Source: Peronospora farinosa
Taxonomy: Eukaryota; Oomycota; Peronosporomycetes; Peronosporales; Peronosporaceae
DNA length: 64,000 bases
Direction: 5' to 3'
Assembly (NCBI GenBank): GCA_947646735.1
Contig: CANTFK010000795.1
Location: 92,407-156,406 of the forward strand
Under the pieces are notes generated by a model. That model saw only the letters and a program-made list of their open reading frames with translations, was not told the origin of the DNA and searched no databases. Position numbers and translations under genes: made by a program. Positions 1 through 10,473 of the stretch are shown piece after piece (the first letter of the stretch is position 1; every line of letters starts with the position of its first letter).

Positions 1-78
1 AAATACGAATTGTACAAAAACATCTGGAATGTACCATAAAATAGGTACACTTAGAATCCAAGAGCTCAATTACCAAAA

Positions 79-2102
79 ATGGAGCGCTCGCCCGGCATGA
101 CAGAAGTGGGCGCGCTAGTGACAGGCCGTCGCTACGTGCTGCTTACGATAGCAGCCACTGGTGTCGCCGCAGCAGGTGCAGCACAGCGTCTGCGTGCTAT
201 GCCGCCGTCGGATTCGATGACATCGATGTTACTTCTTTTCGTATCGGAACTTATGAGCTCTCGTGTTAGTGCAGCGGTACGCTATGACCATCATTTTTGA
301 ATTTTGGTCTATAATCTGATTCTGTTTTGCTGAGTGGATATTATCAGATTGTGTTGCACTTGTTTTTGGTCGTCATGTACCATGTTTTCTTACTGTTGGC
401 ACGTACAGCGCTAGGCACGTTGCGGCCTCTGGAGTTGCAACAAATTAAGGAGACGATGATCCCCTTTGTGTTGCTGCGCTGTCAGCTGCTCGTAAGCACA
501 ATGGGATCTACATCAGAGGGACAGATGGCTGAGCTGGGACTGCTCGTGGTGTGGCTTGCTGCCTTGGCAGTGCTGCGAGCTCTGTTGGCCCTTACTTATG
601 CCAGGTTTCAGTATTTACTGACGAGACCTATGACCAAGTTGGGAGACTTGCAACATATAGGAGCGGTACTGAGTATCATTGCTGTGCTGGACCTGGGACT
701 AGCTGCTGCGAGCTCGCGGCTTGGCCTTTTCTCGGCGAGAATTGTGCATGTGCCGTGGTTTGAAGCGTCGCTGATGCTCCTTAGGACGTTGGAACTTGGT
801 GTACAGGTTGGCTTTCATAGCTTGGATGTTAATGCAGCTACCATTACAGAAGACGAGGAGATGGGATCAGGATACTGGGAGAACAATGAATTTCATTTGT
901 TATTGCTGCAGACTGTGTTGTGCGGATGCTACTTGGTGCAACTGGTGCTGTACTATTTGTACGTCATCAGTGTGGACCAGTTTCGCGTGAGTCTCTTCGA
1001 TCTCATCTTGATTCTGAATGTGAAGAATGCTACTGCGCGACTGCTGGAAAAAGCGAAACACGTCAAGCTATACCATCAAGTGGTGATGGACCTGGATCAT
1101 CTTTTCCCTAATGCCTCGCCGGAGGAGCTTGAAAGTGTGGCTGACGACGTGTGCGCTATCTGTTTAAAACCGATGTCCACACAAGCGAAAAAGCTGCGCT
1201 GCGGCCACCTTTTTCACAGATTGTGTCTTCGCCAGTGCCTTCAGAAGACATCTGTTAGTGATTCTCTTGCAGGACTGGATCCGTTGACGCGTATGGTCAA
1301 CGGAGCGGGAAGGGAAGGGTCACCACTGCGCGTTGCTGGAAGCACTTTTACAGGGCCCACTTCAATGCGCTGTCCAATTTGTCGAAAACAAGTATGTGGT
1401 GGAAAATGTAACGAGATGACCTCTGCCCAGCCGGAGGACGTTCCCCGCCAATCTGAAATAGAAGCGTTGGAGTCTCGAGAGGCTGAGCAGCAGCATCAAC
1501 TTGCTACTACTAACAATGTTCAAGATGGAGCGCAGGAACAGGCAACTGTAGGTGCAAATGAAGCCGTCCCCGAAGAAGTGATTCGCTTTAGCAGTACGTG
1601 TCTACTGCTTCCCAATCGTATGTGCTCTTTCTGCTGACCTTGCTTTACTTCACGATGTTTAGCGGCATTTTTGTCTCGATGGGTGCCATTTCCTAATTTT
1701 TCGTTTGAGATTGTCCGGCATCGAGCCCAGCGCAACTTCGAGGTGACGCAGGAAATGTTGCAGCAGATCTGGGAGGTTTTTCCTCAGTATACCCTGGATG
1801 AGATTCGTGGAGATCTTATCCGAAGCCAGTCGGTGGAACGCACTATGGAACGTATTATAAACGGGCGTCTGGATGAACAGCGGGTTACCATGGATCAGCG
1901 AAACATTGATCCTGCGGACATGGACGCAGACGGGATGCTTGGTGATGCCGTGATCGATTTGGGTGAGGAGTTCCGGTGGAGTTTTTCAGCGCTGGCATCG
2001 GAAATGTGGGGTGCTAATCTTCCTACACCAGCACGAGCACCAGCTACTCACCAAGAAGATAACGCAGACCGCCTGAATACTCATGTTGGTGACAGACTTT
2101 AA
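79..2102 (+). CDS. AMFR/gp78-like membrane RING-CUE E3 ubiquitin ligase
   Basis: Three exons are inferred: 79-276, 348-1593 and 1663-2102. The introns (277-347, donor GTACGC, acceptor ATCAG; 1594-1662, donor GTACGT, acceptor TTTAG) both restore frame and give about 627 residues. The N-terminal half is strongly hydrophobic with several membrane segments. A C3HC4/H2-type RING follows (CAICLKPM, CGHLFH, then CPICRKQ after a long insert). The last exon carries a CUE-like ubiquitin-binding stretch (LQQIWEVFPQYTLDEI). Multi-span membrane, RING, then CUE is the order of AMFR/gp78, an ER-associated-degradation E3; ER location and role are inferred from the family. The insert between the two halves of the RING, about 45 residues, is longer than usual. 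The ATG at 79 is the first in the open frame; the promoter lies in or beyond the first 78 bases. The family call is firm, the exact splice sites less so. Confidence 0.8.
277..347 (+). other. Intron 1 of the AMFR-like gene
   Basis: A 71-nt GT-AG intron (GTACGC...ATCAG). Removing it joins the N-terminal hydrophobic reading frame to the frame that holds the RING, which otherwise has no ATG near its 5' end. Inferred from frame only. Confidence 0.55.
1594..1662 (+). other. Intron 2 of the AMFR-like gene
   Basis: A 69-nt GT-AG intron (GTACGT...TTTAG) between the RING exon and the CUE exon. The RING frame ends in a stop inside this segment, and splicing keeps the frame open into the CUE domain. Confidence 0.7.
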
Positions 2103-2292
2103 CTTCACGGGTGGAAGCAAAACCACTCTTGCGTCGGCTTCAGCAATGACGTGGCCGATGCCTCGAATAATCTTATCGCTTCGAGATTCCGTATGTATAC
2201 ACAACGTCAACGATATACTCTTTGCTAACACGGTTTTATTATTGCGTGCCTTCCGTTTTAGGTCCGCATGGTGTTTTAGTAGAGAACGAAGC

Positions 2293-3474
2293 TCAGTAAA
2301 TCTGTAGCTTGGCGTCTGAGTCAACAGCGTACACGCTTTTGTACTTGTCAAACAGCTTCTGAAGCGCGTCCACGTACTCCGCATGGTACTTTTGGACATT
2401 TTCTTTCGTTGGTTGCTCGATGCGTGGCATAACCAAAGCCTCTCCAACGACGGTGATGAGATCCACGTCGGTACACGGCAGGTAAAAGCAGCGAAGGAGA
2501 CCGTAAAAGAACACGACGGGTATCTTGAACTCGTTCAATTTAAGACGAAGTTTGAGCAAGTATGGAAACGTATGGTAAGCGTACTCCTCACCGAATGTGT
2601 AAACCGGGTGCACTTTGTATCCGTGCTGTAGTGCCAACTTAATGAATCCGAAACGCTTCTTGATGTAAACACGGTGCTTGCCTCGTTCATAGATTGTGGC
2701 CTCTTCGAAGCCACCGGGAAGCAAACAGACGTTCTGTCCTGTGGCCATGAAGCGATGAAAAGTAGATTTGGCAACACAGCTGAAGTCCATCCAGTGGAGC
2801 AGGTCTTTCATACCAGGGAACCAGAACAGATTTTCAGACACGAGCCAACGGCAATTTGAATGCAGGAAGCCCATGTGGTGTGCACCATTGAAGGCGAATC
2901 CATTTGGGAGCACGCCATGCGGATGAAAAGCAAACAGAGCGTGATCGTCGGGTTTCACGAACGGCAACAAATTGTTCTCTTCAATTGTCTTGCTAGCAAT
3001 TTCCTTGCTGCACTTGTTATCATCGATACCATCTCGTCTCGATTTTTCCGTCTGCTGTGACTTTTCACGCTCATCAAAGACCACGACATTAAGACGGAAG
3101 TACGGATAATGCAGGAACAATTGGCGTAAGAATTGTCGAATGAAGGGCCATTGGTGCAGAGAAGATCTCGTCAAGTAATGATAGCTTCTGTGCAATACCA
3201 TAACGATCAAGTAGATTCGTGCACTTGATGGCATTGACAAAGTCTTAACGCCAGTAACTTGTCCCCACATCCATTGGACCAAATGAAAAAGTGAGAAGAC
3301 TGACATTGTACTGAAACACAAGACACCAATGACCCAGAAACCATAGAGGATCGTAAGATGAAAGCGACGTAGGAATCGACCTCGAAGTGTTTGTAAGTTT
3401 GGACGGGTATCGAAATTTGGCCACGCTGGCGAACGAATGCAAGCAGAATTCGTGAGCGATTGAATCTCTGACAT
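2293..3474 (-). CDS. DGAT2-family acyl-CoA:diacylglycerol/monoacylglycerol acyltransferase
   Basis: A single exon of 393 residues counted from the ATG at 3474; the frame extends upstream but without another ATG. Hydrophobic segments near residues 40-65 and 85-100 would anchor it in the ER. The DGAT2 signature HPHG is present (about 184-187, in FAFHPHGVLPNGFAFNG), as are PGGFEEA (about 253-259) and a downstream YTFGEE block. The family transfers fatty-acyl groups from acyl-CoA to di- or monoacylglycerol in triacylglycerol synthesis. Length is slightly above that of typical 340-390-residue members because of a charged insert at about 134-165, rich in Lys, Asp and Glu. It converges tail to tail with the AMFR-like gene, whose stop is 190 bp away. 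Whether the substrate is DAG, MAG or a wax alcohol cannot be told from sequence. Confidence 0.85.
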   Translation of the reverse strand: MSEIQSLTNSACIRSPAWPNFDTRPNLQTLRGRFLRRFHLTILYGFWVIGVLCFSTMSVFSLFHLVQWMWGQVTGVKTLSMPSSARIYLIVMVLHRSYHYLTRSSLHQWPFIRQFLRQLFLHYPYFRLNVVVFDEREKSQQTEKSRRDGIDDNKCSKEIASKTIEENNLLPFVKPDDHALFAFHPHGVLPNGFAFNGAHHMGFLHSNCRWLVSENLFWFPGMKDLLHWMDFSCVAKSTFHRFMATGQNVCLLPGGFEEATIYERGKHRVYIKKRFGFIKLALQHGYKVHPVYTFGEEYAYHTFPYLLKLRLKLNEFKIPVVFFYGLLRCFYLPCTDVDLITVVGEALVMPRIEQPTKENVQKYHAEYVDALQKLFDKYKSVYAVDSDAKLQIY

Positions 3475-4272
3475 CCCTCTTTTACTCAACGAAAATCTAA
3501 GCTAATTCGATAGCAAAAACTGTCGCGCAAATTCTGAAAATGACGAAGAGTTTTTTTTAGAATTAAACGTCACTGACAGCTCGCTTTTGTTACCTCAATA
3601 CTCGAGTGTGTCACGGGACTTTTGATGTCGATTATTTCTTTAGAGTTCACTAGTAGGTCTCAAGAAATCTACGCCGAATTTCTGCTTTAAGCCTGAGTCT
3701 TGTACCCTATGACATGACCATGCTCGTTTTGTTTCTTGGTAAATACTCGCCGACACCCAATCGGTCGTGTACTGGATGTAGCATTCGGTAGCGATTATCT
3801 GCGTGAGCCGTCAGCTAACGCTCAGTGTTTGTCGTGACTCTATCGGATGCCTTGTAACTATACATTGCTTGCTGATATGTGGTGGTGCGTCGTCATCGTC
3901 TACAACATTTGCTACACAAGCAATGCTTTAGCTAGCAGCACATCTTCGCTACTCGAAACCTCTTGGATGATGAAGGTCAGAAGAGTCGATATTGTCTATG
4001 CTATCGTCTTCGTTGTTCTTGTGCTCGTCGCTAGCAACGAGGTTCGATCACTTGAACGCTGTTGGACCCATGAGGAGTTCGTGAATAAATGGACAGGCAA
4101 ATAACCTGTTTAGAAGTTACGTCGTGTTTAAAAAGCTTTGGCAAACCATATTGACTTGCAATACGCGCTTGTAAGTGTGTCAATGCCAGCAAATCGTCGG
4201 TGGCATTTCTTCATGGTATCTCAATCCTAAACTTTTGATCGTCGCGCGAGTCGTGAGCTGGTGTATATGCAA
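3475..4272. other. Intergenic stretch with one small secreted-looking ORF
   Basis: About 800 bases lie between the DGAT2 start and the WAPL-like stop. Apart from the small ORF at 3970-4104, I see no coding frame with a recognisable domain. The part near 3475-3840 should contain the DGAT2 promoter. Confidence 0.4.
3970..4104 (+). CDS. Small ORF with N-terminal signal-like segment, possible decayed effector
   Basis: A 44-residue frame from the second of two adjacent ATGs (3967 and 3970). It opens with a basic start (MKVRR), then a run of aliphatic residues (IVYAIVFVVLVLVA) that resembles a signal peptide or anchor, then RSLER, then a short tail ending in a stop. Oomycete secreted effectors often place an RxLR-type motif soon after the signal peptide; RSLE is only one step from that. 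The frame stops too early to be a working effector, so it is either a remnant or chance. Not recognised as any known protein. Confidence 0.2.
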   Translation: MKVRRVDIVYAIVFVVLVLVASNEVRSLERCWTHEEFVNKWTGK

Positions 4273-7200
4273 CTAAGCCGAGAAGTCAAAAATGGAGCTC
4301 GACCGAGCCGAAGATGGAGCGCAAGCTATTTTGGCCTTGCGGCGATGAGGACTCACCGACAAAGGTGACTGATATAGTATGGGAGAGCGATCGCTCTTCA
4401 GTTGCGTCCGTGCCAGCCTTGTAGTTTTATTTGAGCGTAACGGCATCGATGGAGTCGTCTTTGTCGGCGTCAGATTAAGCAATGGCGATGATCGATAAAA
4501 TCCCGGAGAAGATCTATCCTTAGTTGGCGTTTGCAGCAGTGCTTTACTTGTTTGCGTACGCTGAGGGGTAGATGATAACGTGTCTGCGAGCACGAATTCA
4601 AACGAAGATCTCTTGCACGCGACAGCACTCTTCGCAATTCCGTCGAACTTCCGCGGGGCCTTCATCTTACGCTTGGACGACGCTCTAGCACGGACGCCGG
4701 GCTTATCAGCAATCTTGTTTGTGTCAATAACGTTGCAGTTTTCCGCACACACATCTGGAGAAAGGTCGAACTCATCACTTCCATCATTACGGCAAATCAC
4801 ATTCATCGTGAGCATCATGGATGGCGACTGTGCACTGTTAACTCTTCTCTTGCTGTATTCATCGTTCTTCTCACGCATTGAACAATCCAGTGTTGCAAAC
4901 TCGACATCAAATTCTTCAACAAGTTCACGAGTTCGTTTCAGAAGCCGTGCCACGACTGGTGATGATGATTTGGAGTCGTCCGGATGAACTGCAGTGAGTG
5001 GGGACCTATCGGCGCTCCTTGTATTTGATTCTAAAGCAGGAGACGCTTCTACGAATAATTCTGCTCGAGTTCGCTTCCTCCACGGGGTTTTCGGCGGAGT
5101 ATGAGTCGGGGCATTAATTCCAATAGCTTCGGGGTTCTTTGAAATTGCTTGAGCCGCTTTTGTGCCCACCACATTGCCTCGGCCCTGCCTATGTGGCTCG
5201 CAATCCTCGTCAGAATCATCAAGGTTAGAGCACACATTCTTTAGCGAACGAACTCGTAGAGATGGTGGTAACATGCCACTGCTTTCACATTCGACTGACT
5301 TCTCAAGCACCACCGAAGAGCTAAGATTGATGCAACCTTCTTTGCTTTTCGCTGCTGCAGTTGAATCCAGAAGCATTGGGGGATCATGTTGCCACTCAAT
5401 AGCATTGGAATACGCTTGTGCAGCAACACCTGTCAGCAGACCACGTTGGTGTGAATCACGCTTATTCCCTTGACATGACTTCAGTATTTCTTCAACATGA
5501 AGAACGGATTTTGCGACTTCAGGGGTCAGTGCATCGATCTGCGAGTGAAAAGCCGCAAACACACTTAGAGCACGCAGCAATAACCGAGGTGAGCAATCCG
5601 GCATCAAATTTAGAATGGTTGTGCAGTTAGCAGGGGAGCCCTTCATCAAGTATCCGAGTAACAATGACGTGCAGCCCCCGAGAATCACATCCTCCGGGTT
5701 CCAGTCATCGCCTTGGTCATCAATCAGAATTGCCCCACTCGTGCCTTGAGTCTCCGTCAAATCAACCAAATGTTTATACGACTGCAGTTTTGCCAAGAAG
5801 AATCGCGTAAATAGATCGAAAGCATCAGGAGCCGACTCAAGTTGGCACAATGATGCGCTAGCTAGTGCATCACGGTTCTCCTCGCTAAACTCAATACTGT
5901 TTACCATCACACTTAGTAGAAGTAAACACGCATCGAACTCCCATTTGTTCGTAACCGACGATATTATCGGGAGCTTTGCCGTTGTCGCCACAAGGCTTTG
6001 AAGCTGGAAAAAAGAGGCTGGAAGTAGCTGCATGCCATCTAAGGAAAAAACGTGGCTTGCTGCCTCCAGGTTGTGATGGGTTAAATTAATTAGCACGCGC
6101 AAAGCCGACAGCAATACTTCCACAGCCAACGACATCCGCATGAGTTCAGTCTCCCACCGTTCTGGCGCATGAACACCCCAGCTCAGCTCGCTGAGCAACT
6201 GGATGAGCTTCAGCAACAACGCAAAAAGGTCTTTCTTTTTCGAAATGTATCGCTGCACATCTAAGGTCAGAAACGTTACTTGGTCAAAGACAGCTAGCAG
6301 CATGCTGACGCTATTGAGCAAATGAGCGCACTCCAGCGTAATCGCTTTCGTAGTCATCAATGGCAATATTGCCTCAAGGCCGTCTAGCCTATGAACAAGA
6401 CCGCGCACCAACACGTCGATTCCGCCATTCCGTACAAGCTGACTCTTCCGTGTTTGAATCAGTCGAAAGGTTTCTTCTGCAGCATCGTCTGCTTGTGCGT
6501 TTCCTTCTCGCTGATACCGCTGGGCCAAATCTGACGAAAAGCTCGAGTGTCCATCCACTTGCAGCAAGATATGTAGAGCAGCGCTCAACACGCTTACCAC
6601 GGAAACATGCAACTTACCCTCAACATGAAACACTTCATGGTCGCGCAATAACTCATCTAACTTTATCCAGCAAGATTCCGCCAGCATCTCTACCGTTGAC
6701 GTTGCTTGTCTTGAGCTCATCACGGACGCTCTATTAGCACAGGAGAATGCACCTGCTACCTTTACTTCCGCTGCATCCATAACGTTCCCTTTCTGTTGAC
6801 ACAAACTCTTCCGTTTCAAGCACTTTTTCTCTAGCCCATGAATTTGCCGTGTAGATTCAAACACATTTGCTTTCATCTCTTTAACATCTTCCAACAGCTT
6901 TTCATCTTTTTTTGTCTCTTCACGTATCACTTCTTGCTTTAATACAGTGATTACTGCATCCAGTACTTTGTGATTGAAATACTTGTCTGCACTTGAACTT
7001 CTGGCTAAAACGTACACCAATACCGCCAAGAAAAGACGAAATGCTTCATCTTCTGTTTCTGAATTGGGTCCTAGCTTTGTAAGTATTAATTCCTTTATTT
7101 TCAACGGAATTTGACGTCTTACATTGGCCAATTCCATAGCCTGTATCATCTGTTGGTCCTGTAATAAGTAAATCAATTCCAAAATATTACAACTCTGAGC

Positions 7201-7569
7201 CAGGCGTCCATTTTGTGTCTTTTTGACAGGGCCTAATAGACCGTCCAACAAGTACATTATGTCGTCCAACTTTGTCGTGAGCTTGCCGTCTTCCTGTAGT
7301 AGCACAGAGCTCTGTAACGTAATTGTTTTGACTTGACTTGTACCGGAAAGATGGTCCACATGCGCGTGTTGACGACCGTAAAACGCAAATTTACGGCGCA
7401 CAGAATCTCTGTCGACAGCTTCAAGACGAGATTGGAGAGGATCTAGACCTATACTGGACGTAAGAGTAGGTTCATTCGAAGCGTCGGCATTTAAGGAATA
7501 AGTACGTGGTGAGAGGAGCGACGGCACGGCTTGGGAAGCTATAAAACAGCGCGGAGAAGGATGCGCCAT
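4273..7569 (-). CDS. WAPL-like (wings apart-like) cohesin-release protein
   Basis: A single exon of 1,098 residues starting at the ATG at 7569. Residues about 100-220 match the start of the WAPL helical-repeat domain: LDDIMYLLDGLL followed by helical segments and LFLAVLVYVLARSSSADKYFN. Helical, Leu-rich sequence continues to about residue 680. The C-terminal 350 residues are low-complexity, basic and rich in Ser-Pro and Thr-Pro sites (for example SSPVVARLLKRTREL), which look like CDK-type phosphorylation sites and a disordered tail. WAPL unloads cohesin from chromatin. In animals the WAPL domain is C-terminal with a disordered N-terminus; here the order appears reversed. The call rests on domain resemblance by eye. 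The alternative is another ARM/HEAT-like nuclear protein. Confidence 0.65.
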   Translation of the reverse strand: MAHPSPRCFIASQAVPSLLSPRTYSLNADASNEPTLTSSIGLDPLQSRLEAVDRDSVRRKFAFYGRQHAHVDHLSGTSQVKTITLQSSVLLQEDGKLTTKLDDIMYLLDGLLGPVKKTQNGRLAQSCNILELIYLLQDQQMIQAMELANVRRQIPLKIKELILTKLGPNSETEDEAFRLFLAVLVYVLARSSSADKYFNHKVLDAVITVLKQEVIREETKKDEKLLEDVKEMKANVFESTRQIHGLEKKCLKRKSLCQQKGNVMDAAEVKVAGAFSCANRASVMSSRQATSTVEMLAESCWIKLDELLRDHEVFHVEGKLHVSVVSVLSAALHILLQVDGHSSFSSDLAQRYQREGNAQADDAAEETFRLIQTRKSQLVRNGGIDVLVRGLVHRLDGLEAILPLMTTKAITLECAHLLNSVSMLLAVFDQVTFLTLDVQRYISKKKDLFALLLKLIQLLSELSWGVHAPERWETELMRMSLAVEVLLSALRVLINLTHHNLEAASHVFSLDGMQLLPASFFQLQSLVATTAKLPIISSVTNKWEFDACLLLLSVMVNSIEFSEENRDALASASLCQLESAPDAFDLFTRFFLAKLQSYKHLVDLTETQGTSGAILIDDQGDDWNPEDVILGGCTSLLLGYLMKGSPANCTTILNLMPDCSPRLLLRALSVFAAFHSQIDALTPEVAKSVLHVEEILKSCQGNKRDSHQRGLLTGVAAQAYSNAIEWQHDPPMLLDSTAAAKSKEGCINLSSSVVLEKSVECESSGMLPPSLRVRSLKNVCSNLDDSDEDCEPHRQGRGNVVGTKAAQAISKNPEAIGINAPTHTPPKTPWRKRTRAELFVEASPALESNTRSADRSPLTAVHPDDSKSSSPVVARLLKRTRELVEEFDVEFATLDCSMREKNDEYSKRRVNSAQSPSMMLTMNVICRNDGSDEFDLSPDVCAENCNVIDTNKIADKPGVRARASSKRKMKAPRKFDGIAKSAVACKRSSFEFVLADTLSSTPQRTQTSKALLQTPTKDRSSPGFYRSSPLLNLTPTKTTPSMPLRSNKTTRLARTQLKSDRSPILYQSPLSVSPHRRKAKIACAPSSARSSSIFDFSA

Positions 7570-7757
7570 CGACGCCGATGACGCCTGTCGAAAAGGAAAC
7601 TTGAAACTTCAATTTAATTCTATTTTATAGTATTCGAGACCCAATTTTTGGTGAGGACTAAATTTTAAAGCCGCTTTTTTTGAGGCAATAAATAGATAAA
7701 TTAGTCTCAGCGTTACAATCTGCTAGCATACAGGCCTCTGAAGTAACACTTTAAATA

Positions 7758-8720
7758 CTAAGCAGACAAAACACTCAAATTTAACGTCCTGCAATTACTC
7801 ATGGCTCGTAAAATTGGGTGATGTGCGACCTCCTCGGCACTGAAACGACGTGAAGGTTCAACTTGTAACATACTTGCCAGCAAATTAATTGTGGGTTTGG
7901 ACAATCGATGGTTAATACCCCAAAGCTCCAGGATTTTGCCTACACCGTACTTATGAAGTACTCGAAGGGTCGGTGCACGGGCGTCTTTATTAACAAACAA
8001 CGGTGACCCCGTCAACATAATGAACAAAACCACTCCAAGTGACCAGACGTCGGCACTCTTAGGGTCATACACAGCTCTTTGTGTCACTTCCGGTGCCATG
8101 TAGTAGAATTTACCCACTTTGTCAGCAGAGAAATGACCAGCATCGGCACTCAGACCAAAGTCACAGATTTTGACACATCCGTCTTTTAACAAGACATTTT
8201 CCAGTGATAAATCTCGATGGGCTACTCCAATAGCGTGAAGAAAGCTTAATCCTTTCGCAATTTGAGCAAAGTATGACAACGCTTCAGGCTCTGAGACACG
8301 TCGACTAAGTTTCGAAGTAACGTAGTCATACAGGTCACCTCCTGCACAAAAGTCCATGGCGACATAGACACTGTCTCCGGCGGTGAAAAAGCCCTCGCGT
8401 TTGTACTCTACCACGTATTCACGGCCTGGGGCACAGGCTATCAACGGGTCTTTTAGCAACTGGATCACGGCACGTTCACTGAGTGGGTTTTCACTTACAG
8501 CATCCGTATTATCGTCATGCTGTTGCAGGAGGGGGATGCTAATACGCTTGAGCACCACCAGTTTTTTCAATTCTTTGTCCACGTATAACGATGTCTCACC
8601 ATAGAGCGTATCTCGCAGGTTCTTGCAGTAGGTATAACGGTTCAAGACGTCTGTAGTTGACGTTGAGACTGTAGACGTGGAACGCGCTAATCCCTCGATC
8701 ACGAGCGGTGCATGAGTCAT
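7758..8720 (-). CDS. Serine/threonine protein kinase
   Basis: A single exon, 320 residues, ATG at 8720. The kinase core is visible: a VVLKR block with a candidate beta-3 lysine (K58), hinge-like MDFCAGGDL, catalytic loop HRDLSLEN (168-175), DFG (187-189), APE (209-211) and the ADVWSLGVVLF helix. The catalytic loop has Ser-Leu where most kinases have Lys-Pro, so the usual HRD+2 Lys of Ser/Thr kinases is absent. The glycine loop is not clear either (sequence near YGETSLYV). The kinase therefore may be atypical in nucleotide handling, though HRD Asp, DFG Asp and the catalytic Asn are kept. No other domain follows; the C-terminal lobe ends close to the stop. The substrate is unknown. Confidence 0.85.
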   Translation of the reverse strand: MTHAPLVIEGLARSTSTVSTSTTDVLNRYTYCKNLRDTLYGETSLYVDKELKKLVVLKRISIPLLQQHDDNTDAVSENPLSERAVIQLLKDPLIACAPGREYVVEYKREGFFTAGDSVYVAMDFCAGGDLYDYVTSKLSRRVSEPEALSYFAQIAKGLSFLHAIGVAHRDLSLENVLLKDGCVKICDFGLSADAGHFSADKVGKFYYMAPEVTQRAVYDPKSADVWSLGVVLFIMLTGSPLFVNKDARAPTLRVLHKYGVGKILELWGINHRLSKPTINLLASMLQVEPSRRFSAEEVAHHPILRAMSNCRTLNLSVLSA

Positions 8721-10468
8721 GGAGGTTGGAATGAAGATAATACAGTCGCTTTCGAGAAATACGTATACACTTAAGACGCAACAGTTGCGTTCAAAAATGA
8801 AATGAATAGGAGACTGGCTAATAAAAGTATCGACAGTGCTTATACCTCACGATACGATAAATGTCAGCGAAGGGACAATCGAAGGTGATAGAGTACTACA
8901 GGGGAAAATCTCCTATTTGCTTGATGTAATAGAGTCCACGATAAGATTGGTATGCAGTTATATAGGTAATTCTTGCTCATCTGCTCCGTCACATAAACCT
9001 CGGTTGTCCGTTCTCTGTCTCATTCAACTTGTCGCTGGTATTTTTATTCGGAATCACTGTTGCGTTACAATAAAGCTCGTTAGACCTGCCTCACGGTTGG
9101 AGCCGGTTTCATTCTATCGAAACACAAATGACGAAAAACCGACTCTACCCGGTTGGCTAGCTACCTGTTCAGTAAATTTATAGAAGTTCAAAATGGGCAT
9201 TTCTACCTCTTTCCGCTTCAAGAAATATGTTAGAATGAAAGTTGAAGTCAGCTGCACTGTAAATTCTTACCACTGGCCAGTGTGTCTCACCGAACTTTGC
9301 GGTAGTGCATTTCACCACAAATATCAGTATGCATTTTCTGAATTTTACAAAATCTCGTCGCCAGCCGCCACATGTCCTAAGCCAATCATATCTTCTCATT
9401 TATTGTGTTTACGTTAAGTACCTACGACAGTCTTACGCTGCGAGTCGATAATTCTATCGACGCTACTGCATCGTTGCTGTGGTAGGTACTCCGTTGGGGG
9501 ATGGGAGGAGTCGGCCCAGAAATGGCTCAGCGCTTGCGTGGGATTGTGAAGCGATGAGGCAAGAAAACGCCTTTTTAAAACCGCTACGTTGGACAGTCGG
9601 TGCGGTCGGATAGCAAGCACGTGTTCCCAGACAATACTGACATCGTTGGTCGGGCCTCGAATAGAATAGGGTCGATAATTTGCTTCGTCTGTGTAATTAC
9701 GCTCTGGGCTCAGCGGAAACAGGAGTATGGAATGGACGTCCATGCAGCAAGAGGTAGCGGAAGTCAAACAAGTCCTACTTTGTCAACTCGGAACGGTCGC
9801 TATCAAGGAACAACGGCGAGATAGGAATGTGAGCAATGACGTCTGCCTTCGTCTAGGCAACAACATATTGCAAGACACTACCAGCAACCGGCACTGCACA
9901 GCTTTCGTAACCGACAGAATACTTCACCTGGGGTACTAAAATGGCTGAGAACTTTTTAAAAATCTTGTAAAAAAAACGATAAATAGACAGTCTGTTTTCC
10001 ACGTTGGACAGTTTAGGTGTTGAGGCAAGTCATAGCTTTCTACGAGCAATCGACGAGTTGCGTGTACCTCGCAACAAAGACGCAAGCACCAGGCTGTACA
10101 TGCGAATGTTGAAGCAGCTAAGATTGATAAATCGTATTAGACAAGTAGTCGGCAACATAAAACAACTGTGCACACAACAAAGCTGCAGATGTAAACCTAG
10201 TGTTGACTCAATTTTGCATCCTAAAGTAAATGACTTTTTAGACGGACGAAATCAAGCAATTCATTACGATCCCATTAAGCTCTTTTAGGCCAAGAGTATT
10301 AATGGTTTCTGATTCATTTCTAAAAAAATAAAGGTCTTATTAAAGCGCTTGTAGGTCCCATAAAATTAGCTTGTTCAAATCACAATTGTTTTCTTATAAA
10401 AACTTTTCGATTATATACTTTTCGTAGGCCTCAGCTCCAAAATCGGAATTAATTAGTCAAAACGAACT
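8721..10468. other. 1.7-kb stretch without a convincing gene
   Basis: Short open frames exist on both strands, for example 9727-9939 (+) and a TTG-started 94-codon frame at 10004-10288 (+) rich in Arg, Leu and Lys. None has a recognisable domain, a supported ATG or splice signals. They may be fragments of a decayed gene. The right edge is the element 1 target site. Confidence 0.35.
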
Positions 10469-10473
10469 ATGTG
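10469..10473. repeat. Target-site duplication ATGTG (left) of element 1
   Basis: ATGTG directly precedes the LTR start TGTAGCGG at 10474, and the same five bases directly follow the other LTR at 18502-18506. A 5-bp duplication is normal for Gypsy integrases. It fixes the element limits exactly. Confidence 0.9.

Noticed and set aside
6360..6737. 125-codon plus-strand frame opposite the WAPL-like gene
   Set aside because: Shadow of a long, well-supported minus-strand exon.
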